Shown here piece by piece: positions 32,901-47,184 of a stretch of DNA of 64,000 nt. A model generated the notes under the pieces. The model saw nothing but the letters and a program-made list of their open reading frames with translations, did not search any database and was not told the DNA's origin. Position 1 is the stretch's first letter. Each line of letters begins with the position of its first letter. Source of the stretch: Notolepis coatsorum (taxonomy: Eukaryota; Chordata; Actinopteri; Aulopiformes; Paralepididae); the NCBI GenBank assembly GCA_963971535.1, contig OZ020592.1:56169836-56233835 (forward strand), written 5' to 3'. The translations under genes and the position numbers were made by a program.

Positions 32901-35900
32901 TGCCCGCTATGCTTTGACCGCCAGACCACGCTGTACAGCGATATTGAGATCAATATTTCATTTTTTCGCCATGGCATTCATAATTCATATATACACCTCC
33001 GGCGCTGCAGCTGGACCCTACGGCTCAATACAACGACGGCTCAATACTGCCGCCTGGTGGATGGTCGGGCGAGTTACACTGGTAAACAGGTTATGGCTGC
33101 TGTGCGTCGATTAAATTCATCCGGCCGTCAGATATTGTCGCAAGGCTCCCGACAGGACGCTGACGCTATTTTCAGCCCAATTGTTTATTAATTTCACTGC
33201 AAACCGATCTGATCAATATATCACCCATACTACATAAAGCATTTACTGACGATCACGGAATTATAAACGACCCCCCACCCCTTTCATCCGCGCATGATGA
33301 CGCATAACGTATAGGATCATATACAGTTGAATTTTTTAATATAGCGTGTATAGGGAATAAACGGCAATTGATAATCTATATATGCGTTTATGCCTATAAC
33401 TCACGTTCTATGAATTACTGCAGAAAACGATAAAAACATACTTATATTCTAGAAGGTATTTTTGTATGAATCTATGAATGAAAAAGTATAACGTTCCTAC
33501 ATCCTGAACGATAGATAATCAATGAATGGGCCATAGTAATGTCAATTTAGCAATACAATTTAAAAAGTTATAGCCCTGCAAAGAAGGTGAACATCTCCAT
33601 AGGCTTAGAGTGGTGGCAGACTGGCTATATTGATGGATATAACCAGTGGCAGGGAATGTGTTAATGCCGTTGCCTATAATAATAATAATAATAATAATAA
33701 ACTTTATTATTATAGCACCTTTCACACAAGAATTGCAGTCCAAAGTGCTTCACAGCAGTAAAATAGACATACAATTAGCATAAAACAGACAGCACAAAAG
33801 CAATGCAGAGAATAAGAAAAAGGGTAAACGCAATGCAGGTAATAACAATACAAATATTGACTCACACAGTCTTCCCTGTTAGATGGTCATAGAACACTTT
33901 AATTTGAAGTTACTGGATTTATTTTAGTCCATTGTATATTACCCTGTTTTTTTCTTGTATATTGTTAATCCTGGCTTACAGCTTAGTCATCCACAATAAA
34001 AGTGTTTATTTTGTTATTAACCTTTCACAATCTAACTTTAACCTTGCTTCTCGTGAAGGGATGGACGGCCGTCTGCCCGTATGGTTCTTCTGAAGGGATA
34101 CAACAGCGAGGGCTTCCGCTTCTTCACCAACTATGAGAGTAGAAAGGGTGGCGAGCTGGTAACTATAAACCTCTAACTTTATATATATGTGTATATTATT
34201 ATTTTACTTTTATTTCATACTGCTGCAAGGGAATAAAAAGTTATCTTTTATCACAGAATGTATATTTATATATCTTTTACAATATGTATATATATTGTGG
34301 TCGACGGTGTTGTAAAAAATCCATACCTTTGCATAGATAGATGACAGTATACCTTCATATTAGTCAGAGGTAGACTAAAGGGATACCATCATGGAACTAT
34401 GCAAAGTTCTGGAATTTTTTTCCAATACCGTCGTACATTCTGTATATTTTCAGGATAAAAAAATAATAATAAATCCTTGCAGCTGTATAAAAAAATATAT
34501 GAAAATAATAATTTTAATGAAATAGCACCACGACAATTGTATTACAAGATAATGACATAAAGAAATATGTCACATCACATTGTAATTTATACTGGAAAAC
34601 AAAATACCATTGTTTACCGTCATAACATGTTATACCGTCAACCAAGACGAATATCAATCTCTGTTTTATTTATTGATTTTAACACATGCCTTTATTTGCG
34701 TAAGTTAATGGCTCACAGAATGTTCCAAATGCTCCCAATCAAAGGAACTAAGGATATATTCTACATTGACAGGAGAGCAACCCTTATGCTTGCCTGGTCT
34801 TCTACTGGGAACCCATAAACAGACAGGTAAGTAGAGCGTCTTAGTATAGATGCTGTTAACGGATGGATGGCAAAGAATTTCCTATAGATGACCTGAGGCT
34901 TAAGGCTAAGGATTGTCCACACAATGGTTAACCGTCTGTAGTGTGGTAGTAAAAGGGTTAACCTTCTGTAGTGTGGTTGTGAAAGGGTTAACATTCTGTA
35001 TTTTCGCAGTGAAAGGGTTAAACACTCCAATATCTCCATGCAGATTCGTATAGAGGGTAACGTGGAGCGGATCCCTTTCCAGAGCTCCTGCCACTATTTC
35101 CACTCGCGCCCCAAGAGCAGCCAGATCGGGGCCGTTGTGAGCAGACAGAGCACCCCGGTTCCCAACAGAGACGTAAGAACCTACAGTCTATTTTTGTCAT
35201 TCACAGAATTTCTATTAAAACTCCCTAGATGTGTTTTATACAGATATGTTGATTTATCTTGTTTGTTGAGATTAATTATTGTCAACTATGTTTTATATGA
35301 GTGTTACATTATACTGGCGTGAAGAGGATTTACTTCAATTTTCAAAAGACGATTTAAAATTTGTATTCTCACCCGTGGTTTTGGGGTTTAGTGCCTTGCT
35401 CAAAGGCACCGTTGCAGATACGATGGAGCACCCCCACCCCCACTAGAATACACCCACCTGTCACTGCCGGGGATTGAACCAGAAACCTTTCGGTTACTGG
35501 TCAGCCTCTCTACCTCTAGACCACACTGCCACACGGTCAGATTAGGTAGTACTTTTATTTATTCCACATGGGGAAACAATACAACACGGCAGCACACAAC
35601 TAAGGATAGAATACAATTTGAATAAGTACAATAAAGAATAAAATAAGGGGGCTTCCGGTTTCCGCTCATGTCGGATGGCTGCTTGATTCTTTCGAGCTCC
35701 GCAACCACTTCACATTAATCATTATAACGACGTTAATTTCACGCCATACGCTCATAGCACACATCGTAAGGATGTCCAAACAAATACTGAACCCGACTGG
35801 AACGTTAAAAGAGGAAGACAGAGATTTTATCAGAACTTTATTCCGCAAGGAACTTTAAGCTAGCACGCTGAAGCTAGCTAACGGACTGGACTCGTTCCAA

Positions 35901-38900
35901 GCAGAGCTAGCAAGCATGACCACGCGGCTCTCGGGAATGGAAGAGGAGATGACCACTGTTAAGACTAACTTTTAGTCCAACTCCACCAATGTCTCAGCTA
36001 TAAAAGACAAGATGCTTATTTATGAACAGAAGGTGGCCGGCCTAGAGGACCGAAATAGAAGATGCAATATCCGAGTCTAAGGCCCGAAAGCGTCAAGGGT
36101 GATGCGCCGATTCAATACCTGGAACGGATTATACCCAAGTGGTTCCCGTCCATCGACCCTCCGGAGATTGAGCGTGCCCACAGAATATTCAGAAACGGTC
36201 CCCCGGAGAAGGGTGAGCGTCCTCGCGCCTTCATATTCTGCTGCCTGCGTTTCACTGCACGCCAGGCTCTTCTTCGAGAGGCCAGGAAGCATCCTCCAAC
36301 GGTGGATAACCATCCCCTCAGATTCGCTGCAGACTTCAGTGATTACACCGCCAAACGTCGCAGAGCCTTCTCTCAGGCTATGGACTACGCTCGTGAAAAG
36401 GGCATCAAAGTTTTCCTACTCTACCCAGCCACCTTGAAAATAAAGATGGGCCACGGTGTTGTTACATGCAACTGCCTATTCACCTCGCAGACTGAGGCGC
36501 AACGCTTCCTACGGAGCGGCATGGTATCCTCCCCGGCTACGGGAATCGGGGTGTAACAGGCCTGGTACTGGATGACCTACCCGGCCGAGGGGGATGGACT
36601 CTCCTCGGCGGAGCAGTCTACGTGAATCAGGGTATAACAGGCCATGAGCCTGATTAAGCTAAGTACAAGGCGTGCTTGTTATCCGACTCTCCCAGCTAAC
36701 ACTACCGTTACCACGCGCCTACCATAACTTTTTGTTCCAACAGAACGGTAACGCTCAAGGTTTATCTCCGCTGTATTATCTCAACGACGGGTATGCATAT
36801 TGACTTTTTTCAAGTTTCACTCAGACGAGCTGTATTTTAACGTATCTGCTTTTTATCGTCTGCACATTGAACTTCGCATTGAACTTCGCATTGATTTCTT
36901 CTATCTCTTTTTTTCTCTTCGAGACATAAGACCTTTTCCAGAATTGATTATGTTTTTTCTTCCCTGCGTCTCTTTGATAGCTTTGATGTTGACTTAATGC
37001 CCATTGCACTTTCAGACCACAAAGGTATCCTTCTCAAGGGTTCTTTCAGTAAAATAACATCCCATGCCCCTAGATAGCGCTTTAACTCAACGCTGCTGAA
37101 AAATGGAGAGTTTAACCTGCAATTTAAAGAGAAGCTCACTGAATTCCTGCAGTTTAATGCTGGCTCGGTACAAGATCCCAGAATTCTATGGGATTCTGTT
37201 AAGGGTTTTATTAGAAGTAACACTACTCTCTTTGCATCTAATCTCCGCAAGGGACGTCTCTCCAAGCTGGTGGAATTGGAAAAGCTTCATGCCACCTTGA
37301 TCTCCTCTTTGCAGCACAACTACTCTAGTCGACTGGAGCTTCAAAATAAGGTGGTGAAAAAAGAGATTAATTCAAGTCACGAGTTTTATTTGTCACGGCA
37401 TACAAGTATACAATGAAATGCGGGGGGTCTTGCCCGCAACAATTGTGCATAATACAATAATAATAAGAATCCAATAGAACGACATTGTGCAATAATACAA
37501 GTAAGGACATACATGGTAGGACATGCTAGGTCCTGTGATAGTGCAATACACTGTTAGCTACGGATGAGGCACTGGGTCTTTATGTACACTGCTATACAAT
37601 GCTATATTATACAATCTCAAGTTATACTATACTATTCTTAAAGTGACCTTTCCTTTTGTAAAGTGACCATAAGTGTGAGCGTGTGCAGCATGAGTGTGTG
37701 TGTGCTCATGTTAAAGTGGCTGCTAGTGTGTGTGTTGTGTGTGCTTGTGTGTGGAGAGTTCAGTGTTCAAGGCTCTGATGGCCTGGGGGAAGAAGCTGAG
37801 CCGAAGTGTCTCTGTCCTAGTTGCTGGTGTTCGCAGGCGTTTGCCTGACCGCAGCAGCTTGAACAGGCTGTTGTTGGGGTGGTGAGGGTCTTTCATTATT
37901 CTGCAGGCTCTGGATTTGCACCTCTTGTTATATAGGACCTGCAGGGGTGGTAGTGCAATACCTGTGGTACGCTCGGCTGAGCGCACCACTCTCTGTAGGG
38001 CCTTCTTGTCCTGTGCCGTGCTGTTTCCATACCAGGCAGTGATGTTTCCAGTCAAGATGCTCTCTACAGCTCCAGAATAGAAGGACTGGAGTATCTTCCC
38101 CGATACTCTGAACTTCCTTAACACTTTGAGCGCCAGCCGTGTTTTCCTTTTTACCCCCTTGAATGCCACCATCCACGGCCAATATTAACGTTAATATCGC
38201 CTAATCTATGTTTTAAATTATGGCTATGTGTCGAATCTGCCCATCGCTTATCAAAGAATCATTTTCCAGTCAACATTGGCAAGGCAGATTGTTTTTTTAT
38301 CGCTTAATTTCCGTTTGATAGCATTTTGAAAATCACCCGTTTTCGGGGGAAAAAACAACCCATGCCTATGATAATCGCCTTTTACTGGAATATTCCAGAA
38401 CGTTGTCATTTGTCGGCCTATTTATGAATCGGTTTCAAATAAACGCTAGATGATCGATAGTATATGTGTGCGCACGCACGCGCGTGCCGTGCGCTGATAA
38501 TCGCTGCTCTTATTTCCTCATGGCTTTTACAGTCAAAACAGCCATATCACATAAACGCTTATATATCCGTGAAAACGAGTCTGATTATCCTAACACTGAT
38601 AACATAGATTCGTTACCTGAGGTCAGATGGTATCCAAATGGTTTATTCCAATTTCCGATCGCCATTTGAAAAAATCGATAAATGTATTGATCCATCGTGT
38701 GTACATTTACATTTACATTTAGTCATTTAGCTGACGCTTTTATCCAAAGCGACTTACAAGTTCTGTACGACAAGCCATCAGGAAGGGCACAACTCTATCA
38801 GCTGAGCAACAATGTTCATCAAAGTGTTGAGTGCTACAGTGTAGGTTAGTTTATTAGGACAAGTGCATGACAGTACGGTTAGTTAGGGTTAGATTATTTT

Positions 38901-41900
38901 TTTTTTTTTTTTTTTTTTTTTTAATTCAGATAATGGTTGAAGAAGTGCGTCTTTAGTCGACGGCGAAAGATTGGACGTGATTCGGCTGTCCTAACTGGGG
39001 TGGGTAGTTCATTCCACCATTGTGGGGCAAGGACTGAGAATAGGCGACTTCTCTTTGATGACCCTCCCGGAGCTTGGATAGGAGTAGGTCTGAGGCGGCC
39101 AGAAGATGCAGAGCGTAGGGGTCTTGAGGGTGTGTAGTTAGAGACCATTGACCGGAGGTAGGCGGGAGCGGTTCCCTTTGCCGCACGGTATGCTAGGTCG
39201 AGGGCCTTGAAGCGGATTCGTGCAGCAATGGGGAGCCAGTGCAGGTCCCTAAGAAGTGGGGTGACATGGGCCGACTTCGGTAGGTTTGAGATCAGGCGGG
39301 CCGCTGCGTTCTGAATGAGTTGAAGAGGCTTAGTGGCAGTGGCCGGGAGGCCAGCGAGCAGTGCATTGCAGTAGTCGAGGCGGGAGATGACTGTTGATTG
39401 GACGAGGAGTTGGGTGGCTTCTTTTGTCAGGAAGGGGCGTATCCTTCTGACGTTGCTCAGGAGGAATCGGCAGGTTCTGGTCGTCGCTGCGATGTGAGCA
39501 GAGAAGTTCAACTGGTCATCGAGGACAACACCAAGGTTCTTGGCGGTCGGGGACGCAGTCACAGCTGCATTCTCGACTGTGATTGAAAGGTCGGTTAGGG
39601 GGGAGGATTTGGCCGGCAGGTGGAGCAATTCTGTTTTGCTTAGGTTCAGTTTGAGGTGGTTGGACGTCATCCAGGCTGAGATGTCGGACAGACAGGCCGA
39701 GATCCGCACAGAGACGTGGATATCTGAGGGAGGGAAGGAGAGGAAGAGTTGAGTATCGTCGGCATAACAATGGTAGGAGAAGCCATGAGACGTGATAATG
39801 TTACCCAGTGATTTAGTGTAGAGGGAGAAGAGAAGGGGTCCTAAAACCGAGCCCTGGGGGACACCCGTCCGCAGGGGGCGGGTGGCCGACAGGGTCCCTC
39901 TCCATGACACTTGGTAGGAGCGGTCATTGAGGTATGATGACAGCCATGTCAGCGCAGAGCCAGCCACTCCCATTCCTGCGAGGGCCGCAAGGAGGATCTG
40001 GTGGTTGACTGTGTCGAAGGCTGCAGATAGATCTAGGAGAATCAGGATGTACAGTATAACACATGATCCGCGCGGCTCAGAGGCTTCAGAATGAACTCTG
40101 GTAGACCCCGGCTGCATCAGTGAGAAGTAAAATGTGGAGTCAGAAATCCGTTCTCCCATTCACTTTCATTGAGTCCATTCCAAAAGGGTGATTTACCATC
40201 TGGGAGACGATAGGGGGCGCTTTTTTCACATCTGAGCGTCGGCGGTCCCTGGATCTCCAACGGTAGGCTCGCGTGATGCAATATGATTTCAGATCGCTAA
40301 TAATTTTTTTTTTTAAATACCCGAGAATACTCGTGACCGTGGCATTCAACGGTCGGGACCCGAGAAAAGCCGTGAGTGGCATACAAAGTGTTAACTGTCT
40401 CAGGTGGTAGAGGCGCTGCTTCGCCTTTTTTACGACTGAGTCTATGTGTGTTGTCCATGTCAGATCCTCTGAGATGTGGACCCCCAGGTACTTGAAGCTG
40501 CTCACCCTGTCCACGGTAGCCCCGTTTATCCTCAGTGGTGTGTGTGTCCCCTGCTGTCTTCTCCTAAAATCCACAATCAGCTCCTTGGTTTTACCAATGT
40601 TCAGGAGCAGGCTGTTGTCCTGGCACCAGCGTTCCAGTACCTCAACCTCCTCCCGGTAGGCCTTCTCGTCGTTGTCCGAGATCAGCCCCACCACCACTGT
40701 GTCGTCCGCAAACTTCACTATGGAGTTGGAGCTGAACTTGGCCACACAGTCATATGTGTGTGTATAGTGAGTACAGCAGGGGGCTCAGAACACAGCTCTG
40801 GGGGGACCCGATGCTCAGGGTGATGGTGTTGGAGGTCTGACCCCCACCCTGACCGCCTGGGGCCTTTCACTCAAAGTCCAGTATCCAGGCGCTCAGAGCG
40901 GAGCTCAGACCCAGCTCGATCAGCTTGTCCACCAGTCTGGTGGGGACTATGGTGTTGAACGCTGAGCTGTAGTCAATGAACAACAGTCTCACATAGCCAC
41001 CCTTCTGGCAGTCTAGGTGAGAGAGGGTGCTGTGCAGTACTTGGGAGACAGCATCATCTGTTTGGCCTGTATGCAAATTGCATAGGGTCCATATCACTGG
41101 GGAGGGAGGCACAAATGCGATCCTTAACCAGCCTCTCAAAACATTTCATGGCCACAGAGGTGAGTGCCACCGGTCTGTAGTCATTGAGACCTGTTGGGGA
41201 GGATTTATTTGGTACCGGGATAATGGTAGACATCTTGAAGCAGGCAGGTACCACGGATTCCGCCAGGGATAGATTAAATATGGTGGTGAACACAGGGGCT
41301 AGCTGGTTAGCACAGGACTTAAGTATGCGTCCTGTTATCCCATCCCAAGACAACAATCTGAATTTCAAAAATCACAGAACAAGACGGCACTACTACTTTC
41401 ACGGCTCCAGGCCTAGCCACCTACTAGCTATGAAGATACGAGCCAGTGAACAATTAGCTGATATCCCTTCCATTAAGAACCAACAGGGGGAGGTAACCAC
41501 CAACCCCAAAAAGATTAATGATGCATTTCGCTCTTTTTATTCCAACCTGTGCAAGTCAGAGGTGGTCTTTGATCATACTAAGCTGGAGGACTTTCTTAAT
41601 CAAATCAACTTACCACAGGTCTCAGAAGATGACGCTAAGCGGTTAGCTGCACCTATCACACTAGATGAGCTTAGGGATGCGATTGCTGATATGCAACAGG
41701 GCAAGGCTCCCGGTTGGGAAGGCATTCTACCGGAACTCTATCTTGCTTTCTGGGATGTACTCGTACCCTTATTACTTTCAATGATTTTACACTCAATTGA
41801 AGAGGGCAATTTTTCCAGAGATGTCAATATGGCGCTTATATCTGTTTTACTCAAGAAAGATAAGGACCCACTGAATGTGGCAGCTATAGGCCCCTAAGTC

Positions 41901-43494
41901 TCCTTGGATATATATATCGGCCGATAATATCGGACATCCCTACTTTAAATGTCTTTGGATTGAAATATTCCCCACTATTAGCCAGACGGTAAGGTATAAT
42001 TACTCCAGCTTGGGTGGATTACGAATGACTTCAACAGGTGGTCAAAATTTAAAGGCCTGTGCGTCAATGATTTAAAATGAATATTTTACCCAGAATATTT
42101 TACCCAGAATTAACAGCTCCATGCTCCCGTTATCTCCTCCTGTTGGTTACTGGCAGAAATTGCACTCTGCCTCATATAACTTCGTCTGGGCAGCTAGGTG
42201 GCGCAGTGGGCAAGGCGCTCGCCACCAACGCAGGAGATGCTGGGTTGGAGCCCAGCTCTCGGCGTTGCTACCAGCTTGGCTGGTCGTTCATACTAATACA
42301 ATTGGCAGTATTAGGGGGTGGGAAGCTGGTGGGTGGGGATCGGACGTTGTGGACAGCGACTCCTACAGGTCGGTTGGTGCGCCTGCGCAGTAGAATCAGG
42401 AATCGACGGGGGCGGCGTGTCCCTCCCACGCAGACCCTCGCGCTGTGCAGGTGAAAAGATGCGAAGGCTGCCTCCTCGAGTACCGGAGGGGACACGTGAT
42501 GCAAGGCTTCTTCCACATTGCAGCCGGCTTGTGGGAGGCATGGCCTAACAGCATTCGAGACAGGGGAGGGTAGAATTGGACAATACGAAATTGGGGAAGG
42601 GAGAAAAATAGAAAATGGGGAGAAAAAGTAGATAAAAAAATATATAAATTCGTCTGGAACAACAAACGTCCACGCTTAAAGAGATCCACTACCCAGAGGA
42701 GTAAACTCGACGGGGTTTAGCATTTCCAGACTTCAAATATTATTTTCAAGCTTTTTCTTTGAGACCATTGATCACTTGGTTTGACTCTCAACCAGCTGTA
42801 TCCTGGCGACCATTGGAGGAGAAGATAGTATCCCCATATAGACTTCAGGATATAGTGTATACCAACATATCAATTAAGCAATGCAATTTACGATTTGGCC
42901 CTCTTATCACACATGTGATCCAGACTTTGCGGGACACCCAGAAATTGTGTACTAACTGCCATCGGTGGCATACGCGTTCCCCTCTATTTAATAACAATCG
43001 ACTCCTTATTGGACAACAGCCTATTAGGTACCCTAGATGGGAGAAGAAAGGCATTCACACGTTGGGGGATATCTTCGATAACTCTGGTCTCCGCTCTTTC
43101 CAGGATCTATCCAACGGATATGATCTCCCCCGAACTTCCTTTTTCTTTTATTTACAAATAAGGGCAGCTCTGAAGGCTCATGGGGTTCCATGGGACGTTC
43201 CACTAGAACATCACTAATTTCACCAATTATTTTATGACAAAGAGACATCGAGAGGCTTCGTTTCTGACTTTTACCGCCATTTACTTATGTCCTCCTATAA
43301 AGACCTCCCCCTGGATACGATTTGGAGAAAGGATGTCCCGGAGTTGGATGTAGATTTTGATTGGGATACAGTCTGGGAGAATGTCCGGCTATCCTCACAC
43401 AACCCAGATCACCAACAGATTCATCAACATTTTGTTCACAGGACTTATCTGACCCCTAGACCAGTGGTTCCAGTGGGCTGCGAGAGGATTTCCA

Positions 43495-43532
<38 letters not shown>

Positions 43533-45426
43533 TCAGGCCACTGAACTTAGAAGCAGGCCAGGACAGTGTTTCTAGTTGTATTCTAAAATTATATTCTATT
43601 GTATTCTAAAATGTGACTATATGGTTTTATATTAACTTAATAAATAAACAAAAACGAAAAATCTACTTATTTCAACGAACATTTCAAACTAAATAACAGA
43701 TTATGCACATAAAACGCTGAAAACAGCCGAAGCAACAATAGTATTTTAATGAGGCTATTATTATTATCATTATTATTTTGCAACAAGTTAGCCCTCTCAT
43801 AAATAGCACATATAAATTAATAACTAACTTGAACTAACTTAATAGGATTGAAGTGATATTTGGCTTAAAAAATTGGTCGCCTGGCAAAAGAAATTTAAAT
43901 AAAAAAGCCTGACGATGTGCATTGGGCCGCGGCTCTCTGACGCCTTATTTTCTGGGTCCCGGCCTGAAAAGTTTGGGAACCCCTGCCCTAGACGATTGAA
44001 TCTAATGGGTCTCAGACCTGACTCTCGATGTACCTTATGTCCAAACGGTGCCACCGGAACATTTATGCATATGTACTGGGAATACCCTCCTGTCTCAGAT
44101 ATTTTCTCTCTGACCATACCTGTTTCTCCTTCTGTATTACTACTGAATGACTAGGAGAGAGCGAGAGAGTGCCCATGTCTACATGTTTTTAGCTTTTTTT
44201 TGTCTTTTGTATTTTTAATAGTGCTGTCAATAGATTAAAAAAAATTAATCTCACAATTTTCTGTAATTAATCTAGATAAAAAAATAGCATTTTTCTACAT
44301 AAGACCGAAGCTTGTAACAGATATTTACTTGAGTAAAATCATGGAATTAATGTAAAATCGACACAAAAAAAGTATATTTAGATTCAAAGAATCTTTTTTT
44401 TTTAATTATCTTTTCCCTCCTCCTTTTTCCGTTTTTTCTCCCATCCCAATGTTAGTCGTTATGCCAATTCCCAATCCCCTTCCTGGTCGTTGCGCACTCT
44501 ACCCCCTACCGTCGGTCCGGGAGGGCGGAGACTATCACATGCTTCCTCCGACACATGTGTACCCATCCCACCGCTTCTTTTCACCTGGCAGCGCGGACTC
44601 TCACTGGGAGAGTAACGTGTGGAAGGTCACACTACCTCCCCCAGATCCTTCCCTTGCTGTGCAGGCGCCCCGACTGAACTGTAGGAGTCTCTGTTTACAA
44701 CGACCAGTACCCACCCTCTAACACTGCCAATTGTGTTAGTATGGACGGTCGTCCAACCCGGAAGCACCACAGCTGGATTCGAAGATTCAAAGACTATTTT
44801 AATAGCTTTCTTTTGAATACAGTTTCTCTCCTGTGAAATACAAATGTTCAACAAAACCATCAACATTGACTCAGCTAGACCTCTTTCTTATATCCGCGGC
44901 GCTAAGATTGAAGATATTTCACTCCATAGATTAATCTAGATAAATTTATTTTAATGCTTTAACACATTTAAATAAATCTCCAGAGTTAAAGCATTAATTT
45001 TGACACCCCTAATTTTTTATTATGTATATGTTGTGGGATCACGGCACGGCTCACTGCACGTGAGCCGGGACCATCAAGACCACCTTATTTTATAATTTTA
45101 TATTTTTATCATTTCTATTCTACCTTGTTTCTGTGCGGGTGGGGTATTTTGGGCCCCTGTCGCTGCGGGTCTGGTGGTCGCGGTCTGGGGGGGGGGGCCC
45201 TGGTTCGGGGTCTCTGCGAGTCGTGGTGTTAAAGAGGCATGATGCTTTGATTCGCTGGGGCGCCAGACTCGGGGTCGTGGCTATCGTGGCTGGAGATGAC
45301 GGGGACTCGAGATGTTTCACTATATAGTATATATATTATGGATGTCCGATATTATCGGCCTACCGATATTATCGGCCGATATTGGCATTAAAATGTGATA
45401 TCGGAAAATATCTATCGGTTTTCCAA

Positions 45427-45482
<56 letters not shown>

Positions 45483-47136
45483 TTTACATTTCTATAACCT
45501 TTATTTACCCAGGCAAGTAAGAAATCGGTTGATATCGGTATCGGAAATTAAGAGTTGGACTATATCGGTATCGGTAAAAAAGCCAAGCCTTTTTTCTTTT
45601 TCCTGTTCCTTCCTTTATATATTTGATTTATATTATAACTATTTCATTTGTATTCATTGAATTATTAACACATTCGGGGCCATTGGGATGAGTCTAATTA
45701 ATGTCAAGAGGACCGGGGAATGTAAACAAACATGGGGCTGTTTGTACAGCTAAATCTATACTTTATAGTAGGGATGCTCGATATTGTCTTTTTTACCTAT
45801 ACCGATATTGTCCAACTCTAATTTCCGATACCGATATCAACCGATACCGATATATGCAGGGTTTCCCCCCCCCCAAAACATTTAATAATTTCAGGTAATT
45901 AACATTACATATCTCTTGTTGTGGAATTAACACAACAATATGCATACTTTTGACAATAAATAAAATCAGAAATTGTTCTTACTTGCTTGCCTGGGTAAAT
46001 AAAGGTTATAGAAATGTAAAAAAATAAATAAAAAATTTAAACCGAGGGAGCTCCAGTAGCTCACCACGTACCGCGAGCGCTATTTCAGCGCCGTGGACAA
46101 CCGTGCTCGTCACGGATCTGGGGCTTAGCGAGTTCGAATCCCGACTGCAGCCGTGCCTTTCCCAGAGTGTCTTCCCCCCCATCTGAACCCTTTCAGCCTG
46201 TTTGTCGGTCATCCTTGACCAGTATAAATGTGATAAACACATAAAAAGAGCCAGGGGAATGGCCAAAGTTAAAAAAAAAAAAAAAAAAAAATTAAACCGA
46301 TACCGATATTTTCCGATATCACATTTTAATGCCGATATCTGCCGATAATAATTTTATAGCGCCGTGAATATAAGCGTTATACGGGATTTGGGACTAGTAT
46401 ATTTTCTGGAAGGCTAGATATGGGGCTAATAGCTGCTAACGTTATATCCAATGGCATTTCCGTTTTACAGATGCTACAGAAATAACTCAAACTGCATATG
46501 ATCGACACGATCCCAAAGCATGTATGCATGAAAGTGGGGGGGGGCGGGGGACGTTGTTTATTATTATTGATTACCAATAACCGTGTTCGTCTAACTAGCC
46601 ACATAGGCCGAACGCCTGGATGGCTATCAAAACAATGCCCGATCGGGCTGTAATTTACGTGAAAAAGATCTTACCGTGGTCCGGGCTGATCCCCCCCCCC
46701 CCGAGCATTTCCCCGTTATCGATCGCCATCTGGTAGATCGATATGTCCATTGGCTGATGATAAATCCCCTTATTGCATGGTGAAATCTGCGATCTGAAAC
46801 GTAATCCAAGCTACATGCTGCACATCCAGAATCCTGCTACTGAAATCTCCATTGAAAGTAAAAAAAAAAAAAAAACTGATCCGTTCAGCCACAGGGCACA
46901 CTGCATTATCGCGATAGTACCCCTAAGAGGATCTGGCCGGTATTGCACCTTCTCGAATTCATAGAGTAGGGTAAATCTGCAGTGCCGCTCGGCGACCTTG
47001 AATAGGTTATTAAAATGGAATAAAAGCAATAACCGCTTCCCACGGATATATCCGTGCCTCTGTCCACAACGGGTGGAATCGAAACACGTAGATCTCCGTG
47101 CTTGGGCGGGAATGTGTTAAGTGTCTTGTCAATATG

Positions 47137-47184
<48 letters not shown>

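Larger units (their letters stand above)
37372..41345 (-). mobile_element. LINE (jockey group) inserted in the L1, itself split
   Basis: Pieces 41345-40395 and 38117-37372 on the minus strand. Coding: [102 protein letters not shown] and [19 protein letters not shown]. Across the inner insertion come [39 protein letters not shown] and [14 protein letters not shown]. The element is 5'-truncated and frameshifted. The 3' tail is the GACAAATAAAACTC type seen at 238-450 and 50060-50145. Confidence 0.85.
35646..45020 (+). mobile_element. L1-type LINE (ORF1 plus ORF2 remnants), repeatedly interrupted
   Basis: Pieces: 35646-37371, 41346-42189, 42649-43461 and 43986 to about 45020. ORF1 shows a coiled-coil stretch, then [12 protein letters not shown] and [39 protein letters not shown] and [11 protein letters not shown], as in L1 ORF1 RRM-CTD proteins. 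A TAA interrupts it after NIRV. ORF2 pieces code [74 protein letters not shown] and the [18 protein letters not shown]ys motif. The reading order is continuous across the insertions. Host gene intron: PNPO intron 5. Confidence 0.8.

Noticed and set aside
32694..33191. 165-codon plus-strand frame beginning at the end of PNPO exon 2
   Set aside because: Runs through the intron 2 donor into a TTAA element; no similarity to a known family.
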